The translations under genes were made by a program, and so were the position numbers. Shown here piece by piece: positions 12,556-24,597 of a stretch of 64,000 bases of DNA (positions are counted from its first letter, which is position 1; the number at the start of each line of letters is the position of its first letter). Source of the stretch: Gossypium raimondii (Eukaryota > Streptophyta > Magnoliopsida > Malvales > Malvaceae); assembly GCF_025698545.1 (NCBI RefSeq), contig NC_068575.1, positions 52,957,980 through 53,021,979 on the forward strand. Reading direction: 5' to 3'. The notes under the pieces are model-generated. The model saw only the letters and a list, made by a program, of their open reading frames with translations. It did not search any database and was not told where the DNA came from.

Positions 12556-13973
12556 ATGCTATGTCACTTGTTATTTTTACGTATTACTCACTAAAAATTT
12601 AGTTGACGGATTAACGACTATCATTTGCATCAAAACTAAAATTTTAAAATTTGAACAATACAAGAACTTAGAACGATCTAACTAGAGAATATGGATCAAA
12701 CTACAACTCTAAGGATACTACAAGATTAGTAATTGAATTTAACCAGGCGAATCTAACTGTTACTATTTGGGTCAGGACTACAAATTTAAAAATTCGAAAA
12801 CTATTAGAACTAAAATTGACCAATTCAAAAAGCACAGAACTAAAATTAATGAAATTAAAGTACAAAAATAAAGTACATGCACTAATAGTTGAATTTAACC
12901 AATATAGTAAATAAATATGCAATGAAAATAAGATTATTTATAAGGTAACTTCTAAGATAAGATATATTTCCGTTCTCTAACCCGGAAAAAGAAGACCATG
13001 ATCCCTTATACTCGCATCTTATTTAATTTGGAAATTATTTTTAGTTAATACATTGTACATGGTAGGAAAATAATAATCTACTAGAATGATTCCCTGCTTC
13101 AAGTGAGGACAATTTGTTTTGTACAATATCCTTTTTTTTATAACTAATACCCATATGATGTATCAATTAAAATAATATTTTTAATTTTTATAATGATGTT
13201 TTAAATAGATTTTAGTTACATTTTTTTAAAATAATTAAAATGTTTATATAAATAATATATAAACTGCTTAAACTTTATTTCAAACATATTTATTTGTATA
13301 ATAAGTTATATAAATTTTAAATTTAAATTAGTTTTTTGAAAATATTTATAAATATAAATAGTTTAAAAATACATGTAAGTAGTTTTAAATTTCTATGAAT
13401 TTTAATTGAAAAACTGTAGTAAGTTTTAACATATTTCAAACATTTAAACAATTTTTCTAATAATTTCAAAAAGTTATTTCTGTTAAATTAATTTAAATTT
13501 TTAAAATATTAATTAAAATAACATTTTTAAACGGTTCTAATTTTCAAATTTATTACATGGTTTAAGGAAATATGTAAAGTAATCTACAAAATTATTTTCT
13601 TTTTAAATAACATTGTTTATGTGTTAAAAACATTTAACTTTTTTTGGAAGTTTTTAAACATAAAAGGAAAAATAAAATAAAATAAAAACATTGTTTATGG
13701 AAACTTTCATTTATTTTGCAAACTTGTTCCATTTTCGTTATAAATTAGACTCATAAAGTTGTTTTTGAACAAAATCTCACAAATAAGTTAGTAAAAAGTA
13801 ATAAATAATTTAACATATTATAACTTAAGTTATAGTTTCCATATATTTGCAATTATACTAACGGTAAGTATTTTTAATCAGTTATTAATAATAAATTGAT
13901 TTTTTCAGAGTGCCAAATAATTAAAATTTTAAAATTTGCCAATATTAATTTAAATAAATGGAATTATAATATT

Positions 13974-14930
13974 TGTAACGATCCAGTTTTTAGTGGTGTC
14001 GAAAAATACGGAATTGGGATCCCGTTTCTGTAAATCGAGCCTATAAATATTTAATAGAAATATTTACGGAGTTATTATATAAGTGAATTGAATTTTGGAT
14101 AAGTAATTTAGTCAAAATTGTATTTAATTAAGGTTTAGAGATTAAATTGTAAAGTCTAATCATTATAGATTTTAAATAAAAAATGAGTTGAGGACTTAAA
14201 TTGTAATTAACCAAAGGTCTAAAATGGCAATTAGACCATGTAAAATTTAGTGCTAGTGGACGGATGGATTAAAATGCCATTGGTTTAAATTAAATTAATA
14301 TTTAATTAATAAAACATGTTTTATTAACTCAATTACATGTATCTATAGAAAGTTTGTGGAAGAAAAGATGAAATTCATCTTTTCATCTCACCACCGAAAA
14401 CAAATAAAAACAATTTATAATTTTTATATTTTTGAGGTCATGGAAGCTTGATTTAACTACCTTATGTATTAATTTGTAAAACTGTTAAAGTTTTAGAAAG
14501 TTACTTAATGATTTTTTGAAATTTTAGGTGTTAGATTGATAAATTTTAAGCTTAGATGTGAAAGAGAATTAAATTATAAAGCTTAAATGATAGTTTTGCA
14601 CATTAGGAACTAAATTGGATAAATTGTAAAATTGATTGTAGAAATAAGAAAGAGGAGGTCCCTAATGAGTAATAGTGAAATCGAAATTTAATTTGGAGCT
14701 TTAGATAAAAAGTTGGGTTAGTCCCAATTTAGGGACTAAAATGAATAAATTGTAAAATTTGGATAAATTGATAATTGATTGTGATTTGGTTAAATATTGA
14801 CAACGCTATATGTTTATGCTAATTCGTAGTGTTGTCGAGAGGGAAAGAAAAATTTAAAACCGTTGACGAGTAGTTCGAAATTTTCGATTTATATTTCTAT
14901 AATTCAAACTACTTAAATTGCTGCTTTAGC
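13974..14930. mobile_element. Truncated LTR-like repeat
   Basis: The sequence begins TGTAACGATCC and then 'agtggtgtcgaaaaatacgg'. This resembles in layout the start of the solo LTR at 46208 (TGTAACAGCC and so on). Runs such as 'actaaattggataaattgtaaaattg' are typical of long plant Gypsy LTRs. No matching TGTTACA end was found, so the right boundary is a guess. Confidence 0.4.
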
Positions 14931-15462
14931 ATGATAAGATGTGAATGTAAACTGAGATTGTTTAGTTAAATTGAATAGGCATAATAATGTTAAGCCTAAT
15001 TGTTAAATAGATAAATAGCAGTGTACCAAATACAACAAAATCTCAAAAGTAATATCTAGTCTTTCCATGACCGTTATGCATCCCACTCAATAGATTTTTA
15101 TTCACCTTTGATATGAGAGTGTATTTTTATATAAACATTTCCTTTAAATCTTTAAAACAACTAGAAACTTAAATATAAAATTGTTGATGGGATGCATAAG
15201 TAGCAGTCCCAGCAGCCAACATTGTTCCTATCTCTTGTTAATATTGTTTTACCCAGAAAGATGTATTGATGAATATATAAATTAATATTAGTCAACAATA
15301 TTTTAATCTTGAGTTTTCCATCCTCACCTTAATTTATTATTGAAGCAAATATGTAAATATAAATTTCTAGTATTTCAATCAAACACGTTCCCATCCGTAA
15401 TGTTTGGATGTGGAGTTAGATTCTAAGGCTTTTAAATCCAGTTCAATTCTTTTTCCTATTTT

Positions 15463-15507
15463 AGCCCAAAACATAGGCAATCAAAGCCCAATCTCTGAAA
15501 ACCCTAA
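15463..15507 (+). promoter_or_regulatory. Site II and telo-box elements of the eL22 promoter
   Basis: AGCCCA occurs at 15463-15468 and 15485-15490 (site II type, reverse of TGGGCT), and AAACCCTAA, a telo-box, at 15499-15507. This pairing is a known hallmark of promoters of plant ribosomal protein and other growth genes. It lies about 190-240 bp upstream of the eL22 start codon. Confidence 0.75.
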
Positions 15508-15699
15508 CATTTAGCAAGCAATATTAAACACTCTGGCACTCAACTGAAGGGCAAAGCTATTTGTAACTTGGCCGTATATCGTCCACAACACAGAGGCAGC
15601 TAAGGTAATCCATCTCTCTCTGCCTTCCGCTTTGTTTTTCCTCCTTCCTTTCTTTCTTGTTGATTTGGCTCAGTGAAAACTCAGTGAGTTGGTGCGAAG

Positions 15700-16594
<895 letters not shown>

Positions 16595-17457
16595 AGACCT
16601 GTTCAGCCTTTTCTCTATTCATCACCCCTTTGTTTGGTTTATTTGTTATGAGGAACCTAGTTTATCAATTTCAGGTGTCGAATCTTTGGACTTGATTTGG
16701 TTGTTTTTTGAACCTTAGTCTGTTTTCAATGAAATTTTGGTTGCTCATAGTAAAACATTATGTTTTCAAAGGCGTTGATTTGGAAGACCCTCTTAATGGA
16801 ATCAATAAGAGGGAATGTGTTTTTCTTTTCCTAATTGCAATTTGTCTTTCCCTTACAAAATTTTGGTGAGGTCTTAAGTGTGATATTGATAAATGGAATT
16901 GTAGTAAAATCATGAAGTGAGCTGTAGGAGTATCAGTGATATGTAAACTAATAAGTTTGGTCGAATGTACTGAAAATCATTGATGAGAAAGATGATTGAG
17001 AGGGAAGAGAGGGATTATGATGAGATTGGAGATGGTGTGTTTTGTTTAAGCTTATACTATCTTATTCCCATCAAATTTTTTTTTTTTTTTAGGTTGATGT
17101 CATGGTTAGCCCTTTTAAGTTTGTGCAATGGTTAGCCCTTTTAATCATTTGAAATTTGTCATCAAGAGAAAAAGTTTCTTTTAAAGGAAAGAAAAGTTGG
17201 GGTGCGCAATGTTAAATTTCGGCTTTGACTTTTAATAGTTTATTTCCTTCAAAAAAGAATGATTAAATAATCAATCATTTCTTAAAATGGAGAATTATTA
17301 TATCTCCGCAATAATTTTTACTAAATAATACAAAGATATTTGACTTGAAATTAATTAAGAATGTGAAAATTGGTCTGAAATCATAACTAATATATTGTCG
17401 TTATATGTATCACGTTATAAATGAGCAAAGTTTAGATGTCAAACTCTGTATTTTATC

Positions 17458-17920
17458 TTTATTAAACTATAAAACTGTTTCTCTCCAATTACATATTTAA
17501 ATTTTAGTTACTTATGTTATCATTTTATTATGAAGTAGTCACTCTGCCGTTTAAGTTCCGTTACCTCATTAACGGCAACCCTATTTGGCAGTCTAAATGA
17601 GTTTTAAATGCCAACTTAGATGTCAAATTGAGAAGTGAATATTTTCTTTCAGTCAAATGGAAAAGAAAACTAAAAAAGAAGAGACAAACTGTTTTATTTT
17701 TCCAGTTTAAGGTGTAATTAATTTAAAATTTTTAATTAATTAAATTTATTTAATTAAAAACCTATTTTTGTCTCAGTTGGACATCTAAGTTGGCATATAA
17801 AATCCATTTGGACTGCCTATTGCTGTATGTTAGGGTGACTAAAATATAACATTTCAAACATAAGTGACTAAAATACAATTTGAGTTAAACAAAAGTGACT
17901 ATTTTTATAGTTTCCCTCCT
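17458..17920. mobile_element. Inverted-repeat (MITE-like) element
   Basis: Near the left, 'ggcagtctaaatgagtttt' and 'atgccaacttagatgtc' match in reverse complement 'gacatctaagttggcat' and 'atccatttggactgcc' near 17780-17820. The outer arms are more decayed ('aaactataaaa' against 'tttttatagttt'). No coding content was seen. Confidence 0.55.
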
Positions 17921-18475
17921 TATTATTGACATGTGATAATTAAAATGCCACGCTACTTTCTTTCTACCTAGATCTCGTTTCAATTCCAAAAGCAGCAGCA
18001 GCCATCGCCGAACGGAGATACCGGCGATCCCTCGTTTCACCGGTGGTGTCCGAACGCATTAAATCTTATCAATTCATTTTTTTTAATCTTTTGATGATAT
18101 CCTTGAGCTTTTTCTAGTGACTGGAAACATGTGGACAAAACTCGTGTCGTGCCTGCGTGTTTTTTTTAATGAGTCTTTTGACTTTTCAAATATACTCTCT
18201 TTCCGATTTGTGCCCAAGTTTTTGGATTTCCATTGATAATAATGGAAGTTCGGGTCTTGATTTGTGTATCCTGGTTGTTTCGTGGAGTGTGCTTTTCCAT
18301 CTAGATTCTCCTTTCTTTGATTCACGGTTTTATTTCAGATTCATATTTGTATGCGGGGGGAGCTTTCTAGTGAAAATTGTACTTAAATTGGACTACCTCT
18401 TCGCTTCAAATATGAAGCTGTTCTAATTCTTTGACTATCAAATCTTTTTGTTTTGGTGAGCAAAAGAATTCACTA

Positions 18476-18506
18476 ATGCTTCAAGAGTGAACGGATGCTA
18501 GGTTAA
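18476..18506 (+). promoter_or_regulatory. Two minimal upstream ORFs before MHX
   Basis: ATG CTT CAA GAG TGA at 18476-18490 and ATG CTA GGT TAA at 18495-18506 lie immediately before the MHX start codon at 18508; the second stop ends one base short of it. Both would be in the mRNA unless removed by a leader intron. Arabidopsis MHX is known to have a leader intron and an inhibitory upstream ORF, so translational control here is plausible but inferred. Confidence 0.5.
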
Positions 18507-18507
18507 G

Positions 18508-21500
18508 ATGGTGGCGGTGCCAAAGCAAGTTGCTGGGAACAGCATGTTGGGGAATTCCAGTATTTGGGGGGATGTAAAATGTAATAGTTACTTGCTTTTC
18601 CATGGCGAAACTGCGCTTAGGAATGGTTTACGAGCCTTCTTATACTTTCTCGGACTTGCTTATTGCTTCATTGGGTTATCTGCTATAACTGCCCGTTTCT
18701 TCCGATCCATGGAGAATATTGTGAAACACTCACGTACTGTTGTAGAGGTAGATCCTCACACTAATACTGAAATTATTAAACAAGAAAAGGTTTGGAATTA
18801 TGCTACTGCAGACATTACTTTGCTTGCCTTTGGGACTAGCTTCCCTCAAATATCTTTAGCAACTATTGATGCCATTCGAAACATTGGGAGCCTCTATGCC
18901 GGAGGTTTGTTCTCTCATATGCTCTTTCTTTCGGTTTATTAATTACAACAAATTTCAAATTTGGATATAGGTAGTATTGTCTTAATTAGAACAGATTCCA
19001 AAATTGAATAGAGAGCATTTGTCTTGATATTTTGTCAGCTTACTTTAACCTACAGGTTTGGGTCCTGGAACTCTTCTGGGTTCAGCTGCATTCGACCTTT
19101 TCCCTATCCATGCTGTTTGTGTTGTAGTTCCAAAAGCTGGAGAGTTGAAAAAAATATCTGATATAGGTGTTTGGCTGGTGGAGCTCTTTTGGTCCTTTTG
19201 GGCTTATGCTTGGCTGTACATAATTTTAGAGGTAACTTCAAGTAACTTCTTCTGAAGTAAAGTTTCATGATTTGTATTTTATAGGGATATTTAACTTGTG
19301 CTGTTAGCTGAATGTCTTTATCCAAGTTATACTGAGAAGACCTCTAATATGGCCCTTTTAGACTTGTGTTTCTTTGATTTTCAGTAAGTGATGTAAGAAA
19401 ATTGCTTGCCTTTTGCATAACCTGTGATTAGTTTCACTATTTTTCTGTATGGAGTGTTTACATGCATTATATTAATGGTTCACATCTATGGAGCACTTGC
19501 TCATGGATAGGTCGTACTTCATGTTGCAGGTGTGGACACCAAAGGTTGTTACAATTTGGGAGGCCTTATTGACAGTCTTGATGTATGGACTACTGCTCAT
19601 TCATGCATACGCTCAAGACAAACGCTGGCCTTATATATCTCTGCCCTTGTATGCTCTTCTTCTTCTTCCCCCTATTATTGTCTCGTGCACTGTTATCCTT
19701 TTGATTTCTTTTGTTCATGTGAAGAACGAGAGGTGAGAGGCCTGAGGACTGGGTGCCAGCAGAGGTTGCCTCAGTTAGCTGTGAGGACGATGTCTATGGT
19801 GGGTACACTGAGATACTTGCAGTTGAAGAAGACAAAAATGAGGAAATTGTTGATATTTTGTCCTTTCATTCAGAAAAACGAGAACGTAATAACACACTGT
19901 CTGACTCTTGTTGACATTGTTTTGTTTGAGGTCACATGTTATCATTGACTATGATCCTCTAGCAGTCTTTCCCTTGGAAAGTTAATATGAAGTGAAGCTG
20001 AATCTACAAAATTAATGTTACACATGATGGAACTTGGACACGCTTAAACAGATTAGTTCATCAAAACTATAATTCAATACATACTTGCTTTCTTCTTCAT
20101 TCTTATCTGTTCATAATAGAATGAAAGAATGATGAAGTCATAGGGAAGACATGGAAATTAAAGTTTTCAGCTGTAGGTTGGGTAAACCTAAATGAAGAGA
20201 GGTCCTAGTAAGCAATGATTCATGGATAACAATGCCGGAAAAGGTCATGATTGTTAAATGCTTCAATGTTGTATTTTTGTGGGCTCAATTGTAGTTTATG
20301 TAAATAAGTAATTTTAGATGATCTAATTAGTTCCCACTTATTTACTAAGTAACTTGGTTAAGAGGTTGCCTATAACTACTTTTAATTTTCAGTAGCTTAA
20401 GCTGATGATGGATTGATCACAACTTTCTTAAAAATTCAACTACTTGCAGACTCTATTTATCGAAAGGTGCCTGCAGCGGAAGATTCAGTTGAATCCTCTA
20501 ACAGACCCTTTCAGAAGGAGATCAATTTAGAAGATCTTCATGTGCTTCAACTCTGGAAAAAACAGTTCATGGATGCACTTACAGTATGTATCTTTACACT
20601 GTAACATAAAAATCCTTTATAACTTCTGCTCTTATATTTTGTAGTAAATTATTTTTCAATCAATCATTGCAAAATGCAAAGTTCAAAAGAAAAAGAAGAA
20701 AGAAGAGGAAACGATCCATTATTGTAGTGACTACTTCAGCCTCTCTTCTCTCTATAGAAGTTGGAATGTAACATTTCTACATGAAGCTCCCTTGATTTTT
20801 TTCCTTTTTAAGTAAATCTTGCTTAGTTTGAACTTTGAATTAGTACTTTTAAGTTTCTTGGAGCTTATGCATATTAGATTTGGACGTTGTACTTCTTTGA
20901 TCTAAGCTTATTAGCAATAATCCAATAAATGATGGTGGTGAATAATTCCTTATTTCTTAAACAGTTGGAAAGCCAATCTAGGAAATTAAACAATGCGCAT
21001 CTTCGGGTGGCAAGAATACTTTGGCAGTCACTACTTGCACCATGGAGACTACTGTTTGCCTTTGTACCTCCTTATCAAATTGCCCATGGATGGATTGCCT
21101 TCATTTGCTCTCTACTTTTCATCAGTGGGATAGCTTACATTGTTACAGAGCTGACTGATATTATAAGCTGCGTCACAGGTCTTCCCTCCTTGCCAAAAAT
21201 TGATTTTTACTAGTATTATAGCTATTGCTATTGGTTATCAAGTGAAATTATCCCTTTTCTCATTGATATTTTATTACAGGGATAAATGCTTATGTCATAG
21301 CATTTACAGCATTAGCTGCTGGAACATCATGGCCAGATTTAGTGGCAAGTAAGATTGCTGCTGAACGTCAGTTAACAGCTGACTCTGCTATTGCAAATAT
21401 TACTTGTAGGTATATCTCATGGAATCTCATCTTTTAACCATACTTCATAATCTTTCAAAGAGGAGTATCGTATAGCAACAGAGATCAGTTGATTAGTATA

Positions 21501-21904
21501 AATACCAAATGGCCAAATCCTATGAAGCTGGTACCATATGAGTCCTCAATTTAAGAGCAAGAAGGTTGCCTTGCTGCTGATTTTCTGATATTTGTTGTGG
21601 TTGCAGTAACTCGGTGAACATTTACGTAGGCATCGGCATCCCATGGCTGATAAATACTGCATACAATTTCATTACATATGGAGAACCATTGAGGATAGAA
21701 AATGCGGAGGGACTGGGGTTCACTTTGATGGTGTTCTTCTCAACTTCCGTGGGTTGCATTTCGGTTTTGGTGGTTAGGCGTCTGATACTGGGCGCAGAGC
21801 TTGGAGGTCCTAGGTTTTGGGCCTGGGTTACTAGTGTTTTCTTTATGTTGCTTTGGCTTATATTTGTGGTGCTATCTTCCCTTAGAGTTTCTGGCGTCAT
21901 ATAA
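18508..21904 (+). CDS. MHX: Magnesium/zinc-proton exchanger of the vacuole (MHX), cation/Ca exchanger family
   Basis: Eight exons (18508-18904, 19056-19231, 19530-19648, 19725-19885, 20450-20583, 20965-21178, 21280-21409, 21607-21904) join in phase into 542 codons, close to Arabidopsis MHX. The family member known as MHX exchanges protons for Mg2+ and Zn2+ across the tonoplast. The two alpha repeats that form the ion pathway are both present: [20 protein letters not shown] (101-120), and a later one with [13 protein letters not shown] and [15 protein letters not shown]. Between them is a hydrophilic cytosolic loop rich in Glu and Asp, following [10 protein letters not shown]. The last exon ends in ...LRVSGVI. 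Exon 4's acceptor (19724) was chosen because it restores the conserved RGERPEDW. The gene converges on PHR2, with 718 bp between stop codons. Identification is strong; loop sequence is less conserved. Confidence 0.93.
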
Positions 21905-22622
21905 TATGACATTTATTTATATATACTTGATTTAGTTTTTCCCTCTACTTAGGTCCTTTTAGCATGATTTTTTTTTTTTGGTTTTGGCCCCAATTATTTG
22001 CATTTTTATAGATTGGTTTTGCCCCTACTCATACAGCTATTTGCTTTGTATTCCCATGTCCATTTCATGGAGATCCATGGGTGCTTTCTCAATAATATTG
22101 TCTCCAGGATGAACTCAGACCCTATAATAGTTTTTTCATTTTTAAACCAGCACTTACTAGTATTATTGTACTTGTAATTTCTAGTCTCTCTGTTTCCCTT
22201 TTTAAGGATATCCGAATCAAACTCAGTTTTAGTTTTTCTATTTAATTTTTATAGTATAAATGTTTTAAATTTAAACTAGTAAAAAATAGTATATAAGAAT
22301 TATTCTTAAAAATCGATGAACCAAAATGGATGGAACCTACAAAAATGCTACAAGTTTTTTCTAAAACCAACCCGAACTTGGCTAATTTCCATTAAACAAT
22401 GGAGAAACGGCCATAACGGTTACAAAGCTGGAGAACCAAGACAAATTTAGGATATTAAAGAAATTTATTAGGCGACAAGAACAAGAGCTCAACAAGGAGT
22501 AAGTGGGTGCCTTTTGAGCAACCTATTCTACCATCAAACAGCTACGCAATGCAAATTGAAACTCCATTCTTTTAAGAACTGACAACAATCCTCAAACCTC
22601 AAAACCACCACATATTCTTTGA

Positions 22623-24597
22623 TTAAGCAAGGGCACCTGTACATGCTGTGGCAGGAGCAGTTCCAACTTTTGCACTGCTGTATTTCTTGGTGATGAATCT
22701 ACAATAACAAAAAAAAGGATCATGCGCGATGAAATGTTTAGCCCTTAATCGGTATGGAGAAAAAGAGAATTGTTGCTGTCAACGTAAATCAAGGCCATAT
22801 TTACCTGAAGAAATCCCTCCACAACAACTCGAACATCAGCCAGTTCATTTGAGTATCAGGTGAGCCACTGCCCCCATCATTTTTCTTTGAGGTAGCAGAA
22901 ACGGTCCTGCCAATCACATAAATGCATTCAATATAAGAAAACATCTCATAACCAAGCCTTCTCCCACTACATTGGGTTTGGTAATAAGGATCATATTGCT
23001 CCATTTTACTCTTTGTTTTTCAAACATATCCACAAATAATGCTCCATATTTAGACATTATTTGTACAAGGGAAAAAACTGGTACTTGACACCATACCTAT
23101 TTGCAGTTTTCTTTAGTTCATCAAACATGAACCGGGGAGATAAGCATCCCATAGCTAGCCATGGTGATATTTTGCAAGAAAAGTTAGCACCATATATGGT
23201 TTCTTGGCTACCATCCTTGCTCCCCTTGTATGGCTGTGCTTTACACTCAGCTGCAAACTTTTTAAGCCTTTGCAATGCTTCATTCTCGCCACCAGCCATA
23301 GAAGCACTAACAGATGGCCTGCCATCCTACATGTAAACAACCAATACTTTCTCAACGCCTTTAAAACCATAAATCAAAAGAAAATAAGTCCAAGTAAAGC
23401 TTCCAAAAGTAGACTCCCCCAATCAATCATCATTGAACCAACCCTAAGACATAGCCAGCACTGCTAATTGAAACAATATTAAACTACACAATCCAAACCA
23501 TAGTACTTTAGATGTGAGTACCCTAATATTTCTACTACTAGTTTGAAGCAAGATACAAAGATAAGTGAACCAATATTCCTACGGAAAATATAGAAGTTTA
23601 AATCTCAAACCTGAGCCATTGTGGCAGCAGTGTTAAGTCCCAGATCCGTCAATGAAGGAATATCTCCAGTCTCCACATCACCTCTAGAAGGCATCCCTTT
23701 CATTTGGTCCAATGATTCAATCGTCTTCCTTATCTCCAAACCGTTAACTTTATCCCTAAATCCACCATAATTGGAAGGCATATCTTCCAATTTAAACGGC
23801 AAATCATCAACATGGAACAAAGTACTTCCCCAAAAGTACTTAACTTCAACACCCTCTTCTTTCATGGCAGACTCAATCTTTTCCTCAGCCTTAACCTCAT
23901 CATGAGAAACTTCTCTATGAGCATAGACAGCGTCGGCCCCGATAGCTTTAGCTAACTCAACCAAAACACACTCCGGCTTCCCAATCCGAACCACAAGATC
24001 CGACCCTCGTGCTTGCAGATTCTTCCGAAGATCCGAAACCGATTCAATCAAGAATGTGGCTCTGTAAGGACCGGTTTTGTCGAACCCAGATGAGGATTTC
24101 CCGTAATCTCGAGGGTCAAAACAGTAAACCGGCAAAACCGACATGGACTCATTGTTGGCGGTGTTGAGACACTCGTTGTCGTGGACCCGTAAATCGTTGC
24201 GGAACCAAACGATGGAAGCTCGACGAATTGCGGCGCCATTGGAGGGGTCGAGAGGGCGGCGCGGACCTAAGGAGAGAGGGGACTGGAGAGGGTTATTGGC
24301 AAAGGTGGATTTGAAGGAAAGTTTGGAAGGGGAAGGGGAAGGGGAAGTTGAAGAAAGGGAGAGATGAGAAAGAGACGAAGCTTGAGTTGGAACTTTAACT
24401 TTGGAGGGAGATTGAGCAGAGAATAAAGATAAGATTTTGGGTTGGATGAAAAACTGGGTAGGTAGGGTTGGGGGCAAGGAAGATAAAGAAAGAGATGCAG
24501 TAGCAAATGGGGATTGAGAAACTTGATATTGGTTTTGGGTTTGCTCCTCGGTTGATTTGATTTCAGGGTTTTCACAAGACTGGGGATTGGAATCCAT
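22623..24597 (-). CDS. PHR2: Photolyase/blue-light-receptor-like protein PHR2
   Basis: Four exons (23611-24597, 23097-23326, 22805-22906, 22623-22698) join in phase into 464 codons, ending ACTGALA. An N-terminal Ser/Pro-rich region of about 125 residues, perhaps a plastid-type leader, precedes the photolyase alpha/beta domain starting RRASIVWFRNDLRVHDNE (about 126-143). Later exons carry YGANFSCKISPWLAMGCLSP and NWLMFELLWRDFFRFITKKY, which belong to the start of the FAD-binding domain. The protein stops soon after, so the distal half of a standard FAD-binding domain is missing. Arabidopsis PHR2 is similarly short, so this is a family trait and not local damage. Its biochemical activity is not settled to my knowledge; a cry-DASH-like or lost-repair role are both possible. 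As I recall, it neighbours MHX and MIR164A in Arabidopsis as here. Confidence 0.92.

Larger units (their letters stand above)
10279..15699. other. Long AT-rich intergenic region with several repeats
   Basis: No gene is supported. The first few hundred bases are the divergent upstream region of the hydrolase, with a GAA repeat at 10431-10450. Further on lie a terminal-inverted-repeat element (11171-12332), a tandem duplication (12333-12555), a very AT-rich block (about 13000-13970), an LTR-like fragment from 13974, and the eL22 promoter. Confidence 0.6.
16595..18507. other. Intergenic DNA and upstream region of MHX
   Basis: No further gene was seen. The stretch contains the eL22 3' flank, an inverted-repeat element (about 17458-17920) and the presumed leader of MHX. 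MHX leader sequence probably starts after about 17960, where base composition becomes more even ('agcagcagcagccatcgccgaacgg'). It may contain a 5' UTR intron, but its donor could not be fixed. Confidence 0.5.

Noticed and set aside
19488-19948. Frames of 82 and 138 residues within MHX
   Set aside because: They read through introns of MHX; the exon chain explains the conserved parts.
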